A stretch of 64,000 nt of DNA, taken from positions 56,100-120,099 of the forward strand of contig JAKSDI010000131.1 in the NCBI GenBank assembly GCA_022360175.1. Direction: 5' to 3'. The translations under genes and the position numbers were made by a program. Origin of the DNA: Chitinophagales bacterium. Lineage in GTDB: Bacteria > Bacteroidota > Bacteroidia > Chitinophagales > Saprospiraceae. Shown one piece after another: positions 18,001 to 27,173 of the stretch; position 1 is the stretch's first letter; every line of letters begins with the position of its first letter. The notes beneath the pieces are model-generated. The model worked only from the letters and a program-made list of their open reading frames with translations, searched no databases and had not been told where the DNA came from.

Positions 18001-18522
18001 ATGTGCCTCTTCTTCCAGTCGGTATAAAGCATCATAAGATTCAGTAGTATAAGTGGCAGAAGCTGGAGAATCTATTTTTGGAATACGAAGGCCTTCCTCG
18101 GCATTTATTTTTATGAAGTAATGGTTTTGAATGTCATAGTGGTTTTTCTCAAAATGGAATGACTGAGTATTTTCATCAAAGGCCCATTGATCAGCTCCCT
18201 GTCCATAAAAAAGAAAATAATCTGACTGATTAAATTGACCATCTTCCATACCAACACCTTCTATAGCTATTTCCTTAAGTAGGGGGGCTTCGGCATTGGG
18301 AGGGGTAGGTAATAAACCTGCCCCATTACCTAGTAGCTGTAAATGTGCAGGATTCAATTGATCTACATCAATATCCAGCTGCTTAAGGAAGTCGTAACCG
18401 ATTTGGTAAATACCATCTTCAGAAATAGCGATTTTATACAACTCACCCTCTGCCAATTTAGATTGTGCCATCAGGGCAAAGGCCTGTAGTAAGATGGTCA
18501 ATGAGAGTAGTAGTCGGTTCAT
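15091..18522 (-). CDS. PorU-type C25 sortase paralog lacking the N-terminal domain
   Basis: 1143 residues. After a signal peptide (1-19) the protein begins directly with the block KLAEGELYKIAISEDGIYQIGYDFL. The full-length neighbour reaches that block only after about 165 residues. The gingipain-like C25 catalytic region (about 400-720) keeps its catalytic His in YLGHGG (about 645) and Cys in TATCTF (about 679). An Ig-like and FlgD-like C-terminal part ends with NYPNPFSDRTCFQFDHNLSG...GIYLYKVKV. PorU cleaves T9SS sorting domains and links cargo to anionic LPS. It lies 75 nt downstream of the full-length porU, so this is a tandem duplicate. Active by motifs, but the missing N-domain may change partner binding. 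Confidence 0.85.
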   Translation of the reverse strand: MNRLLLSLTILLQAFALMAQSKLAEGELYKIAISEDGIYQIGYDFLKQLDIDVDQLNPAHLQLLGNGAGLLPTPPNAEAPLLKEIAIEGVGMEDGQFNQSDYFLFYGQGADQWAFDENTQSFHFEKNHYDIQNHYFIKINAEEGLRIPKIDSPASATYTTESYDALYRLEEEAHNLLEDWDKTQGSGFDWLGDHFKVVRSEQYNFNIENRITEQSIHLKASMVLRAKVSSRFELTINGATDYSEYVNSVNIGSSDEANKTYAHRATLDGTYQVNGSDIQININYPYPEYQGDKSEAWLDYIQLRCRENLRWQPPFVHFRDLESIAHSSTRFNIADANTNISVWDISKPLEPKSYNTSLNGQTLTFIAHTAGTLTSYIAFDQSASYPEPISLGSVSNQDLLVSDPFDMAVVYHPDFEEAALQIADHRANHDNLSVISTPVNQIYNEFAAGSKDATAIRNFAQRLYQQSTNFKYLLLIGDGSFDARNIYELGGDFIPTYQKGNWNAITAYPTDDYYGIMEGNTPLSGPMQIAVGRLPVNTSEEASVVVNKIIQYDTAPEFMADWRNQIIFVGDDDDAEGGEDIAHFKDADDIAQLIADSFPSYNQAKIYLDAFPQESHTGGERIPQAREKINQNMYKGALLLTYLGHGGPEGWAQERVLNISDITNWNNEYKLPVFITATCTFTGYDDPSFTTAGEEVFLNPKGGAVALMTTTRPVTTGHNKTLSRRSLLKLLKREVGDHSRPIGDAYIEAKNTQNNPNSRKYTLIGDPAMKLAIPQYEVKTNAINGKEVTLSDQDTIGALQEVSISGIVTDKNGQLLSSFNGEIYPTIYDKPQIARTLAHGFNEVYPYTIQQNLIFKGRATVKNGKFEFTFIVPKDINYDYGFGKISYYAFSPDLQTDATGYYDKIIIGGTSRDAILDDEGPVVEVYMNTEDFVFGGITSSSPTLLVKLEDDYGINVVGNSIGHDLEAVLDNNTQQSYLLNAFYEAVLDDHTKGSVTYPLNELEEGKHIIRVKAWDIANNPSEGYTEFVVANTEKVALEHVLNYPNPFSDRTCFQFDHNLSGQDMEVQVHIYTVSGRLIKTIYRTMLADGSLRQDDCLEWDGRDDFGDQLARGIYLYKVKVQALNVGNEALYGESEFEKLVLLK

Positions 18523-18597
18523 AGAGCGCCATTTTGTGTGACGCTCTAAAAACGCAACTTTAGAGGATTAGTGTATTATTAACGGATTCTTAACATT

Positions 18598-21500
18598 TTA
18601 CTTCAAAATCACCAACTTTTCAAACTCGCTTTCTCCGTTCAGTTGGTTGGAACCCGTATTAGTGGCTCTTATTTTTACTTTATATAGATAAACGCCTTTT
18701 GCCAGTTGCCCGCCAAAATCATCTTTACCATCCCATTCTATACAATCATCCTGGCGAAGTGCACCATCCGTCAATAAAGTGGAGTAGAGTGTTTTCACTA
18801 GCCTGCCAGATACGGTATATATCTGTATCATGATGTCTAATTCCTGATTGGGAAGATTATGATCAAACTGGAAACAGGTGCGATCTGTAAATGGGTTAGG
18901 ATAATTGAGTACATGCTCCAACACAACTTCTTCAGAAGAAGCAACAATAAATTCTGTATAACCTTCAGCTGAGTTGTTAGCCACATCCCAGGCTTTGACA
19001 CTGATCTGGTGGCGGCCTTCCGGCAAATCACTCATTGGATAACGTACTTCTCCTTTGGTGTAATCATCTAGCTCAGACTCGTAAAAGTCGTTTAGCAATA
19101 AAGTATTTTGAGTGTCTTCATTTAGAATACCTTCCAGGTCGTGTCCAATACTGTTTCCTACTACATTGATACCATTATCATCTTCCAATTTAACCAGTAA
19201 AGTAGGATTGGCACTGGTAACGCTGCCGAAGACAAAATCTTCTGTATTCATGTATACTTCCACTTGTGGGCCCTGATCATCAGCTAAAGCATTAGCGTCC
19301 GTACCACCAATGATGATTTTATTATAGCTACCAGCAGCATCATTCATCTTGTTGACATCAGCAGCATAATAACTGATTTTGCCATAGCCATATTCATAAT
19401 TGATATCTTTAGGCACTACAAAGGTGAATTCAAATTTACCGTTCACTACAGAAGCGCGCCCTTTAAAGATGATATTGTTTTGTACTCTGTAGTTATAAAT
19501 AGAGTTATCTCCTTGGCCAAGTGTGCTCGCAGTTTGAGCCTTATCATAAATGCTGGGATAGATGATGCCATTAAAGTCTTCTTTAAGCTGACCATTTTCA
19601 TCCACTATTTGTCCCCTAATGGTTACTTTTTGTAATGCTCTTAAAGTATCTGTATGTACAGTGTCTGCTGGATCTATTGATACGTCATTGATATTGGTCG
19701 TAACAACGCCATATTCTGGTAATGCAATAGGCATGGAAGGATCACCAATTAATGTGAACTTCCTTGAGTTATTGATATTAAAGTTACCACTTACATCATT
19801 TTTACCACGGCGAAAAGCTTCTCCAATACTTAGAGGCTCTCCATTGTCACGTGAAAAAAGATAGTCCATTGCATTTCGGGTCATCTTGACGTTAGAATTA
19901 GCATAAACGGCCCGTGTGGTTGTCATCAATGCAATGACTCCTCCTTTGCTGCTTAAGAAAGACTCTTCTCCGGCAGTCGTGAAGTCAGGATCATCATAAC
20001 CGGTAAAAGAACAGGTTGCAGTAACAAATATGGGCATCTGATCATAGTTATCCCATGATGTGATATCAGAAATGTTTAGTACCCGTTCTTGTGCCCATCC
20101 TTTGGAGCCACCATGGCCAAGATAGGTAATTGCTAAAGCTCCTTTAAAAACGGATTTGTTGAGTCGTTCGGTAGCTTGTGGAATGCGCTCTCCTCCTGGA
20201 GTAGACTCCTGAGGGAAAGCATCAAGGTATATTTTTTCCAGATTGACATAAGGGCTCGCTTCTTGTACATCTTCTGCTATATCATCTGCATCTTTATAAT
20301 GGTCAATATCACCTAGTCCATCATTGTCATCGCCAACGAATACCAGGCGGTTACGCCAGTCACCTAATGTTTTATCACTAGAGTCGTAATGGATGATTTT
20401 TGCCACAGAACTAGCCGCTTGCTCTGGTGTTTGGACCGGAATTCTACCTACTGCAATTGTTAAATCACCCTTTAGAGGATCATTTTCGTCTGTACCATAT
20501 AAAAGGCCATAGTAATCATCAGAAGGATAAGCTTCTACCGGATTGTAGGACTCTTTGTGATAAACAGGTATGAAGTTGCTTCCCAACTCATAGACATCTC
20601 GATTGTCAAAGGAACCATCACCAAATAGTAAAAGATAACGCAAGCGATCATTTCGCTCATAAAGCATACGAGCAAAATCGCGAATAGCAGTGGGATCTCT
20701 CCTACCAGAAGAAAATTCATTATAAACCTGTTCTATAGCCACCAGGCTCACAGTAATACCATTGAGATTTGCTCTATGTTCAGCGAGTTGAATCGCGGAT
20801 TCCATAAAATCAGGATGGTAGATAATGATCATGTCCGTTTCGGTAATGCCGTGTATATTTTGATTTTGCACATTGCTTACATAAGAAGGCTGGGGCAACT
20901 CTTGTCCAGGGAAAAAAGCAACATATTCTTTGAGCTCATCAGTAGAAGCATTAAATGAAAGCGTACCACCATTTGCAGAAGCAGGCATTTGCATTGCATT
21001 ATTAATATCGGTCACATCCCATATCATTAAACTACTGTTCGCATTACTAATTATGAAACTAGCATTACCATTACCTACTGCACTCACCTTTCTAAAAGAC
21101 ATTTGGTTTCCTGTCATGCTAAGGCTTCTATGATAATTGAATTGGACATAGTCAAGCCAACCTTCACTATCATCTCCTGCATTCTGTGGGTAAGGATACC
21201 GTATATTAAAGCTGATATTTTCCTGTTGAAGGAATAGAGATTCGTTCAGCGTAGCACGGCTTGCAAAAGAACGCGTATTATCCGATCCACTATTGATAGA
21301 GCTGACATAGTTTGCGTCACTACTTTCAAGTGTTTGCCCCTGGATGTCAAGGAAAAAAGAAGAACTCACTCTGGCCCTCAATGCCATAGATGCTCTAACC
21401 TTTACCTGCTCATTGGTGAGTAAATTGGTAAATCGAAATGCATTGTCATAATCATACTCACGAGCTACCTTGAAGTGATCGCCATACCAGTTTTTTGCAG

Positions 21501-22491
21501 AACCTTGCGCTTTATCCCAGGCATAGAGTAAGTTAACCTTATCTTCTTCGAGCCTTACATAATCGTCGAAACTGGTAATGGTTTGGTCAGCTGAACTGAT
21601 TTCAGCTGCTTGTTCTATTCTTTTTGCATTGTTACCGTCAATTTTCAGGAAGTAGTAATTGTTATGATCATAGATATTTTTAGTCATCACAAACTGATCC
21701 AAAGAAGCATTATAGCTCCAGCTATCAGCGCCTTCTCCATAAAAGAGGATATAATCTCCGGGGTCGAAGCTATTATCATCTTCTCCCTCAATATATATAG
21801 GTAGCTCCTGTAGGTCATCCGGGCGTTCCGTTTCTGTATAGTAAGGAAGCTTACCTCCTATATTGCCAAATAATTGAATATTTTTAGGATTGACAGCATC
21901 AATATCTATTCCTCCTATATTTTGCAGGAATTCATAGGTCATTTTATAGATTCCATTCTCTGCGATGGCAAATTTATGGATAGTCCCTTCACTTAGTACC
22001 GACTGCTCCGTATTGTTCGGGTCACGGAAGGTGATGGTGTTAGATGTTGGTGTAAGCTCAACCTGTAAAGTAATGCTGCTTACCCGTTCAAAACGATTTC
22101 CTTTTTTTATAATAGGTGTAAACGCAACTTTACCGTAGTAGCCATCTCTTTCTCGTACAACGGAGGTTTCAAATTGTAACCTGCCAGATAAGTAATTGTC
22201 ATCCGGAGAAGGCAAGCGGTCAAAAGACTCAAATTGTACTTCTATAATATTTATGGATAATTCTCCATTCCCGGAAACGGGAAAACGTTCGGAAAAGAAA
22301 TACAGGCTCGGATATTCGGCACTACTGATTCCTCCCTCAAAAGCCCAGCTCTCTATCATTTGGCCTTCTATATTGATTGTATGAGGAGCAGGAGCCCAAT
22401 CAAAATCATGTTGTATGGTAATAGGGGCACTACCCATTAACCAACCAACATTTAATACGAAGACTAGGATTGTAGTAATATATTTATTCAT
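18598..22491 (-). CDS. porU: type IX secretion sortase PorU, full length
   Basis: 1297 residues from the chosen Met at 22491, which starts a clean signal peptide (MNKYITTILVFVLNVGWLMG); an in-frame Met at 22527 would add 12 charged residues before it. The N-terminal domain (about 25-165, containing the EGGISSAEYPSLYFF region) is the part missing from the neighbour. The C25 domain shows YLGHGG and TATCSFTGYDDP, the catalytic His and Cys, around residue 800. The C-terminus carries the same Ig/FlgD-like module as the paralog. It acts at the cell surface with PorV, PorQ and PorZ. It is divergent from the PorP/SprF gene across about 266 bp. Confidence 0.9.
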   Translation of the reverse strand: MNKYITTILVFVLNVGWLMGSAPITIQHDFDWAPAPHTINIEGQMIESWAFEGGISSAEYPSLYFFSERFPVSGNGELSINIIEVQFESFDRLPSPDDNYLSGRLQFETSVVRERDGYYGKVAFTPIIKKGNRFERVSSITLQVELTPTSNTITFRDPNNTEQSVLSEGTIHKFAIAENGIYKMTYEFLQNIGGIDIDAVNPKNIQLFGNIGGKLPYYTETERPDDLQELPIYIEGEDDNSFDPGDYILFYGEGADSWSYNASLDQFVMTKNIYDHNNYYFLKIDGNNAKRIEQAAEISSADQTITSFDDYVRLEEDKVNLLYAWDKAQGSAKNWYGDHFKVAREYDYDNAFRFTNLLTNEQVKVRASMALRARVSSSFFLDIQGQTLESSDANYVSSINSGSDNTRSFASRATLNESLFLQQENISFNIRYPYPQNAGDDSEGWLDYVQFNYHRSLSMTGNQMSFRKVSAVGNGNASFIISNANSSLMIWDVTDINNAMQMPASANGGTLSFNASTDELKEYVAFFPGQELPQPSYVSNVQNQNIHGITETDMIIIYHPDFMESAIQLAEHRANLNGITVSLVAIEQVYNEFSSGRRDPTAIRDFARMLYERNDRLRYLLLFGDGSFDNRDVYELGSNFIPVYHKESYNPVEAYPSDDYYGLLYGTDENDPLKGDLTIAVGRIPVQTPEQAASSVAKIIHYDSSDKTLGDWRNRLVFVGDDNDGLGDIDHYKDADDIAEDVQEASPYVNLEKIYLDAFPQESTPGGERIPQATERLNKSVFKGALAITYLGHGGSKGWAQERVLNISDITSWDNYDQMPIFVTATCSFTGYDDPDFTTAGEESFLSSKGGVIALMTTTRAVYANSNVKMTRNAMDYLFSRDNGEPLSIGEAFRRGKNDVSGNFNINNSRKFTLIGDPSMPIALPEYGVVTTNINDVSIDPADTVHTDTLRALQKVTIRGQIVDENGQLKEDFNGIIYPSIYDKAQTASTLGQGDNSIYNYRVQNNIIFKGRASVVNGKFEFTFVVPKDINYEYGYGKISYYAADVNKMNDAAGSYNKIIIGGTDANALADDQGPQVEVYMNTEDFVFGSVTSANPTLLVKLEDDNGINVVGNSIGHDLEGILNEDTQNTLLLNDFYESELDDYTKGEVRYPMSDLPEGRHQISVKAWDVANNSAEGYTEFIVASSEEVVLEHVLNYPNPFTDRTCFQFDHNLPNQELDIMIQIYTVSGRLVKTLYSTLLTDGALRQDDCIEWDGKDDFGGQLAKGVYLYKVKIRATNTGSNQLNGESEFEKLVILK

Positions 22492-22757
22492 ATCTTGTAT
22501 GAGTTTGCGAATAATTGCATGCCACATTTGTCAACTTCCCGCCATAGAATTGTTTATTTGGGGATATGATTATATAAAGTGGCTCGTTTCCCATTATATT
22601 GACTCTTCCAAACACTAAATTAAGGATACCCCCCCAAAACGCCGCTTTAAGTAGCATATTGTTTGTAGAAATGCTCCTAAATGTCGGCTGTTTTATAGAG
22701 GAACGCCTTGATTGAAAACACTTGTTATATATATTGGTTCTTAACAATCTAGTGTCA

Positions 22758-23786
22758 ATGGCCAGACAGTTACTTTTACTTATAGGGATAATTTTCGCCA
22801 GTAGTGCGATGATTCAGGCTCAAGATCCCATCTACAGCCAATTTTTTGCTGCGCCTTTGCAGATCAACCCCGCATTTGCCGGTACGACTTTGGCTCCTCG
22901 AATATCGATTAACTATCGAAGTCAGTGGGCATCTTATGAAGGAGGTTATGAAACTTACTCGGTAGCATACGAGCAATCTGTAGAAGGACTGAATAGTGGA
23001 TTTGGTATCATGGTCACTGGTGATGATGCAGGAAATGGTATTTATAAGACCAACCGTTTTGCTGCTACTTATGGCTATCGCGTACGAGTAAATAATGATT
23101 GGGCGCTTCGTTTTGGTATTGAAGCAGGAATGATACAAAACCGCCTGGATTGGAACCAACTAGTATTTCTTGATCAGTTAGATCCTATTACAGGAGCTAC
23201 TAGTTCGACAGGAGATCCTAATGCTACTGAAGAAGTCCCTCCGGAGTCATTGAATAAAACAGTCTTTGATGTGGGGGCAGGAGTTTTAGCCTATGGTAAA
23301 AACTTTTATGGAGGACTATCTCTTAAACATCTGAATAGTGCAGATGAAAGCCTGCTGGAGGTTAATCAAAATCTGGGAGCAGGTTTGCCAATGAGAATTA
23401 CCTTGCACGGTGGCATGGAAATCCCCCTATTAACAGGCAATATTCGTAGCAAGCAAGCGTTCATATCTCCGAATCTGCTCTTTATCAAGCAAGGAGGTTT
23501 TGCTCAGGTAAACGGTGGTGCCTATTTTGGCGCAGGACACTTCTTTGGTGGACTATGGTACCGGAATACACTTAAAAACTCTGATGCAGCAATTGTTATG
23601 GCAGGTGTACGCTATGGAGTATTTCGGTTTGGTTATAGTTTTGACTTCACATTAAATGGCTTGACCTTGCCAAGGACAGGCGGTTCTCATGAATTGTCTT
23701 TAACCATTAATTTTGAAGATAGTAAAGAAGCAAAGCGTCGCCGCAGAAGTGCAGATTTTAATAATTGCTTTAAGATGTTTAATTAA
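22758..23786 (+). CDS. PorP/SprF-family type IX secretion membrane protein
   Basis: 342 residues from the Met at 22758, which heads the signal peptide MARQLLLLIGIIFASSAMIQ; an in-frame Met at 22722 adds 12 residues and is less likely. The mature protein opens with QDPIYSQFFAAPLQINPAFAG, the hallmark of PorP/SprF proteins, followed by a beta-barrel. It ends in a basic tail KEAKRRRRSADFNNC. SprF homologues assist secretion of particular large substrates such as SprB, and PorP links to the PorK/L/M/N core. Several paralogs per genome are usual, so which of these this one is cannot be decided. Divergent from porU. Confidence 0.88.
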   Translation: MARQLLLLIGIIFASSAMIQAQDPIYSQFFAAPLQINPAFAGTTLAPRISINYRSQWASYEGGYETYSVAYEQSVEGLNSGFGIMVTGDDAGNGIYKTNRFAATYGYRVRVNNDWALRFGIEAGMIQNRLDWNQLVFLDQLDPITGATSSTGDPNATEEVPPESLNKTVFDVGAGVLAYGKNFYGGLSLKHLNSADESLLEVNQNLGAGLPMRITLHGGMEIPLLTGNIRSKQAFISPNLLFIKQGGFAQVNGGAYFGAGHFFGGLWYRNTLKNSDAAIVMAGVRYGVFRFGYSFDFTLNGLTLPRTGGSHELSLTINFEDSKEAKRRRRSADFNNCFKMFN

Positions 23787-24278
23787 AAGTGTCAGAAACA
23801 AAAAATGAAGTTCGACACCAATGAAATATAAGGTGATGAGTGATTCATTAAAGCAAAATGTTTATCATGATTCATTCATTGAGAATGTCGTATTTATTTT
23901 TTTATCTTTACAAAATGTTATTTTTTGATTGCTACAAAGTGGATTTTTCCCACTTTGTTAGTAACTTTGGATCGAAGGAAAAAGTGTGGTGTCTCACCAC
24001 GAAGTAAAAACAAGCATTCTACACCCTACATGATAAATTTTTTATCAGTTATGAAGTAACAGATAAAAATGATTTTTTATGTAAGTGTTGAGCGTTTATC
24101 CAATACTTAATTATGTAGTCTACCTGTTAAAGTAGCTATCATTTTGGATGACTATTTTCCTAAACCGACATATTTTTTTAATTTCCCGCCCCGAAACTGG
24201 CCCGATGGGTCAAAAAAGGGTGAAATTATTATAGAAGCTATATTTTATTGGTCGATTTCTCAAAAACATACTCCTACG
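23787..24278. other. long leader of gldJ with two hairpins and candidate promoter
   Basis: No convincing gene; the frame open from 24144 is just an upstream extension of gldJ. Two hairpins are seen: CAAAGTGG/CCACTTTG at 23935-23957 and GTGGTG/CACCAC at 23986-24000. Right after the first is TAACTTTG (23962-23969), an exact TAnnTTTG -7 box, giving gldJ a leader of about 300 nt if used. Confidence 0.4.
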
Positions 24279-25778
24279 ATGAAAAATCTGCTGAAGTTTG
24301 GTGCTATCCTTCTAGGTGCGGCTTTCATTCTGAGTTCTTGCGGCAGCAATGAACGTTCTTCTACAACAGGATGGAAGTATAATGATACTGAATGGGGAGG
24401 CTTTGAAAAGCTGGATTATGAAGGTCAGGCAACAGGTCCTAACCTAGTATTAATTGAAGGTGGTACCTTTTCAATGGGTATTACCGAACAAGATGTAACT
24501 TACGATTGGAACAACGTCCCTCGCCGGGTTACTGTTTCTTCATTCTATATGGATGAAACGGAAGTAGCTAACATTCACTATCGCGAATATCTGTACTGGA
24601 TTAACCGCGTATTTGGTGAATCTTACCCTGAAGTATATCAAGGCGCATTGCCTGATACACTGGTATGGCGTGAAGAATTGGCGTATAACGAACCATTCGT
24701 AGAAACTTATTTCCGTCACCCTTCTTACGACAACTATCCAGTGGTAGGTGTTAGCTGGGTTCAAGCTAATGAATTTTGTAAGTGGCGTACGGATCGCGTA
24801 AATGAAATGATTCTGATTGAAAAAGGAATTTTGAATCAGAATACAGAACAAAAAGATGAAGATAACTTCAATACGGATTCTTATCTAGTAGGTCAGTATC
24901 AGGGGGATGTTCGCAAAAACCTGAAAGATCTTCAAACAGGAGGTGAACGTCCTGTTCGATTCGAAGATGGTATCTTGCTTCCTGACTACCGCCTTCCTAC
25001 TGAAGCGGAATGGGAGTATGCAGCACTTGCATTGCAGGGAAATCAGACTTCTGAAAAAGATGAAAGAATCTCTGATCGTCGTTTCTTCCCTTGGGATGGA
25101 AATACAATACGCTACCAAAAACGTGATAAGTACCAGGGATATATCCTTGCTAACTTCAAGCGTGGAGGTGGTGACTACATGGGTATGGCTGGACGCTTGA
25201 ACGATGATGCACACATTACAGCTCCTGTATCTTCTTTCATGCCTAACGACTTTGGTCTTTATAACATGGGTGGTAACGTAAACGAATGGGTACTTGATCT
25301 ATACCGTCCAATGACTAGCTCTACACTTTCTGATGTAGAAGGCCATGACTTGAACTCTTTTCGTGGTGGTCAATTTGAGCAGTTAGAACTAGATGAAGAT
25401 GGTCGCCCTGTTGAAAAAGATAGCCTTGGTCGTCTGCGTTACCGTTATGTAACAGATGAAGAAGCAGCTAGCAGAGATAACTATAAGACAGGTCAGGTGT
25501 ATAACTATCTTGATGGTGATAAGCAATCTGAAGTTTACTATGATTATGGTAAGCACACATTGATCAGTGATAAGGCTCGTGTATATAAGGGAGGCTCTTG
25601 GGCTGATCGCTTATTCTGGTTATCTCCTGGTGCACGCCGATTCCTGGATGAAGATAAGTCTTCTCGTACTATCGGTTTCCGTTGTGCGATGACTCGTACA
25701 GGTTCACCAAGTGGTAATGAAAATGAAGGTGGTCATAACTTCCAGATCAAACGGAAGCGTAGCCGCAGTTCTTACTAA
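24279..25778 (+). CDS. gldJ: gliding/T9SS lipoprotein GldJ
   Basis: 499 residues from the Met at 24279. That Met begins a lipoprotein signal, MKNLLKFGAILLGAAFILSSC, with the lipobox Cys after LSS; the upstream in-frame Met at 24144 gives an unlikely leader. The mature start has TGWKYNDTEWGGFE, typical of GldJ. A SUMF1/FGE-like fold follows with LVLIEGGTFSMG, YRLPTEAEWEYAA, GGNVNEWVLDLYRP and GFRCAMTRTG. GldJ is an outer-membrane lipoprotein that stabilises GldK and the T9SS/gliding machinery. In Flavobacterium gldJ lies beside porU and porV, and the same neighbourhood is kept here. A strong terminator follows. Confidence 0.92.
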   Translation: MKNLLKFGAILLGAAFILSSCGSNERSSTTGWKYNDTEWGGFEKLDYEGQATGPNLVLIEGGTFSMGITEQDVTYDWNNVPRRVTVSSFYMDETEVANIHYREYLYWINRVFGESYPEVYQGALPDTLVWREELAYNEPFVETYFRHPSYDNYPVVGVSWVQANEFCKWRTDRVNEMILIEKGILNQNTEQKDEDNFNTDSYLVGQYQGDVRKNLKDLQTGGERPVRFEDGILLPDYRLPTEAEWEYAALALQGNQTSEKDERISDRRFFPWDGNTIRYQKRDKYQGYILANFKRGGGDYMGMAGRLNDDAHITAPVSSFMPNDFGLYNMGGNVNEWVLDLYRPMTSSTLSDVEGHDLNSFRGGQFEQLELDEDGRPVEKDSLGRLRYRYVTDEEAASRDNYKTGQVYNYLDGDKQSEVYYDYGKHTLISDKARVYKGGSWADRLFWLSPGARRFLDEDKSSRTIGFRCAMTRTGSPSGNENEGGHNFQIKRKRSRSSY

Positions 25779-25798
25779 ATAAAAGTTTAAGTAAGCAT

Positions 25799-25839
25799 AC
25801 AAAAGCCTCCACTTTGTTTGACGAAGTGGAGGCTTTTGT
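25799..25839 (+). terminator. strong terminator after gldJ
   Basis: A GC-containing stem of about 16 bp, ACAAAAGCCTCCACTT paired with AAGTGGAGGCTTTTGT, around a short loop, ending in a T-rich run 21-61 nt after the gldJ stop. It separates gldJ from murF. Confidence 0.85.
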
Positions 25840-25856
25840 ATGTAAATACCCCTGTT

Positions 25857-27173
25857 ATGGATATTGAAAATTTATACTCCATATATCTTAATCATCCTAC
25901 TATTATTATTGATAGTAGGAAAATCGAAAAAGCCTGTTTATTCTTTGCCCTTAAAGGTGAAAACTTTGATGGCAATCAATTTGCAGCAGATGCATTAGCT
26001 AAAGGAGCAGCCTATGCAATTGTAGATAATGAAGCGCTAGCCGTAGATGATAGATATTTGTTGGTGAATGATGTATTAACTACTCTACAATTGCTTTCTA
26101 GACATCACCGTAGACAATTTACGATACCAGTAATAGCGATCACCGGAAGTAATGGAAAAACAACCACCAAGGAACTGGTAAGCCAGGTTTTGGGGCGTCG
26201 ATACCGAATTCACTATACTCAAGGCAATTATAATAATCATATAGGAGTTCCCTTGACTCTATTAGCGATGCCTCAGGATACAGAAGTTGCTGTAATTGAA
26301 ATGGGAGCAAACCATCAGGGAGAGATAAACTTCTTATGCGAGATAGCAGAACCTACTCACGGATTAATTACAAATATAGGCCGGGCGCACCTGGAGGGAT
26401 TTGGAGGAATAGAAGGAGTTAAAAAAGGGAAATCGGAATTATATCGCTATTTATCTAAAACGAAAGGAATGGCTTTCGTAAATAGAGATGAGGAATATCT
26501 GACAGAACTTTCCGAGTCAGTAGAGAAGAAGGTCTATTATAAAAAAAGTAGCCAGCCAACTTCTTCGGACCCATATTTTGAAGTTAAATTATTGGAAACA
26601 GTTCCTCAGTTGAGTGTTTCGTTTCTGGATAAATACACAGGAGAGCTGCTTGAAGTCCAAAGCCACTTACATGGTTCGTATAACTTTGATAATATTATGA
26701 CCGCTGTAACGCTAGGGAAGTATTTTAAAATACCTGGAGTAGCAATTAAAATTGCGTTGGAATCTTATATTCCTAAAAATAATAGATCTCAATTTTATCA
26801 GCAGGATGGCAATACATTTATTTTGGATGCCTATAATGCAAATCCTACGAGTGTGGAAGCAGCTCTAAAAGCTTTTACACATGTAGAAGCTACCCAGAAA
26901 ATAGCCATTTTAGGTGATATGCTGGAATTGGGGGAAGAAAGTAGGGCAGAGCATGAAAGAATAGCTCGCCTGGCAGTAGCTCAATCCTATGATGACCTGA
27001 TACTTGTAGGCAAAGCTTTTGCTTCTATAGCAGAGCATCTTCAATTACGACACTTTAAAAGTGTGGAAAACCTTCGTTCCTGGTTTTACTTACAATCCTA
27101 TGAGGGAGCACATTTTTTGTTGAAAGCATCAAGAGGAATACAATTAGAAAAACTGTTATCCAAACCTTCTTAA
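25857..27173 (+). CDS. murF: UDP-N-acetylmuramoyl-tripeptide--D-alanyl-D-alanine ligase MurF
   Basis: 438 residues from the Met at 25857; a frame opening at 25818 lies inside the gldJ terminator and is rejected. The N-terminal domain includes IDSRKIEKACLFFALKGENFDG, the uridine-binding site. The central ATPase domain has the P-loop ITGSNGKTTTKEL and the TQGNYNNHIGVPLTLL and EMGANHQGEI blocks. The C-terminal domain contains DAYNANPTSVEAAL and AILGDMLELG. It adds D-Ala-D-Ala to the UDP-MurNAc tripeptide, the last cytoplasmic step of the peptidoglycan precursor. Its 3' end overlaps the convergent arginase-like gene by 18 nt. It is isolated from other mur genes here. Confidence 0.95.
   Translation: MDIENLYSIYLNHPTIIIDSRKIEKACLFFALKGENFDGNQFAADALAKGAAYAIVDNEALAVDDRYLLVNDVLTTLQLLSRHHRRQFTIPVIAITGSNGKTTTKELVSQVLGRRYRIHYTQGNYNNHIGVPLTLLAMPQDTEVAVIEMGANHQGEINFLCEIAEPTHGLITNIGRAHLEGFGGIEGVKKGKSELYRYLSKTKGMAFVNRDEEYLTELSESVEKKVYYKKSSQPTSSDPYFEVKLLETVPQLSVSFLDKYTGELLEVQSHLHGSYNFDNIMTAVTLGKYFKIPGVAIKIALESYIPKNNRSQFYQQDGNTFILDAYNANPTSVEAALKAFTHVEATQKIAILGDMLELGEESRAEHERIARLAVAQSYDDLILVGKAFASIAEHLQLRHFKSVENLRSWFYLQSYEGAHFLLKASRGIQLEKLLSKPS

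Noticed and set aside
24144..24278. Earlier start for gldJ
   Set aside because: It would bury the lipoprotein signal 45 residues inside the protein.
25818..25856. Earlier start for murF
   Set aside because: It lies inside the gldJ terminator hairpin and does not match the family N-terminus.
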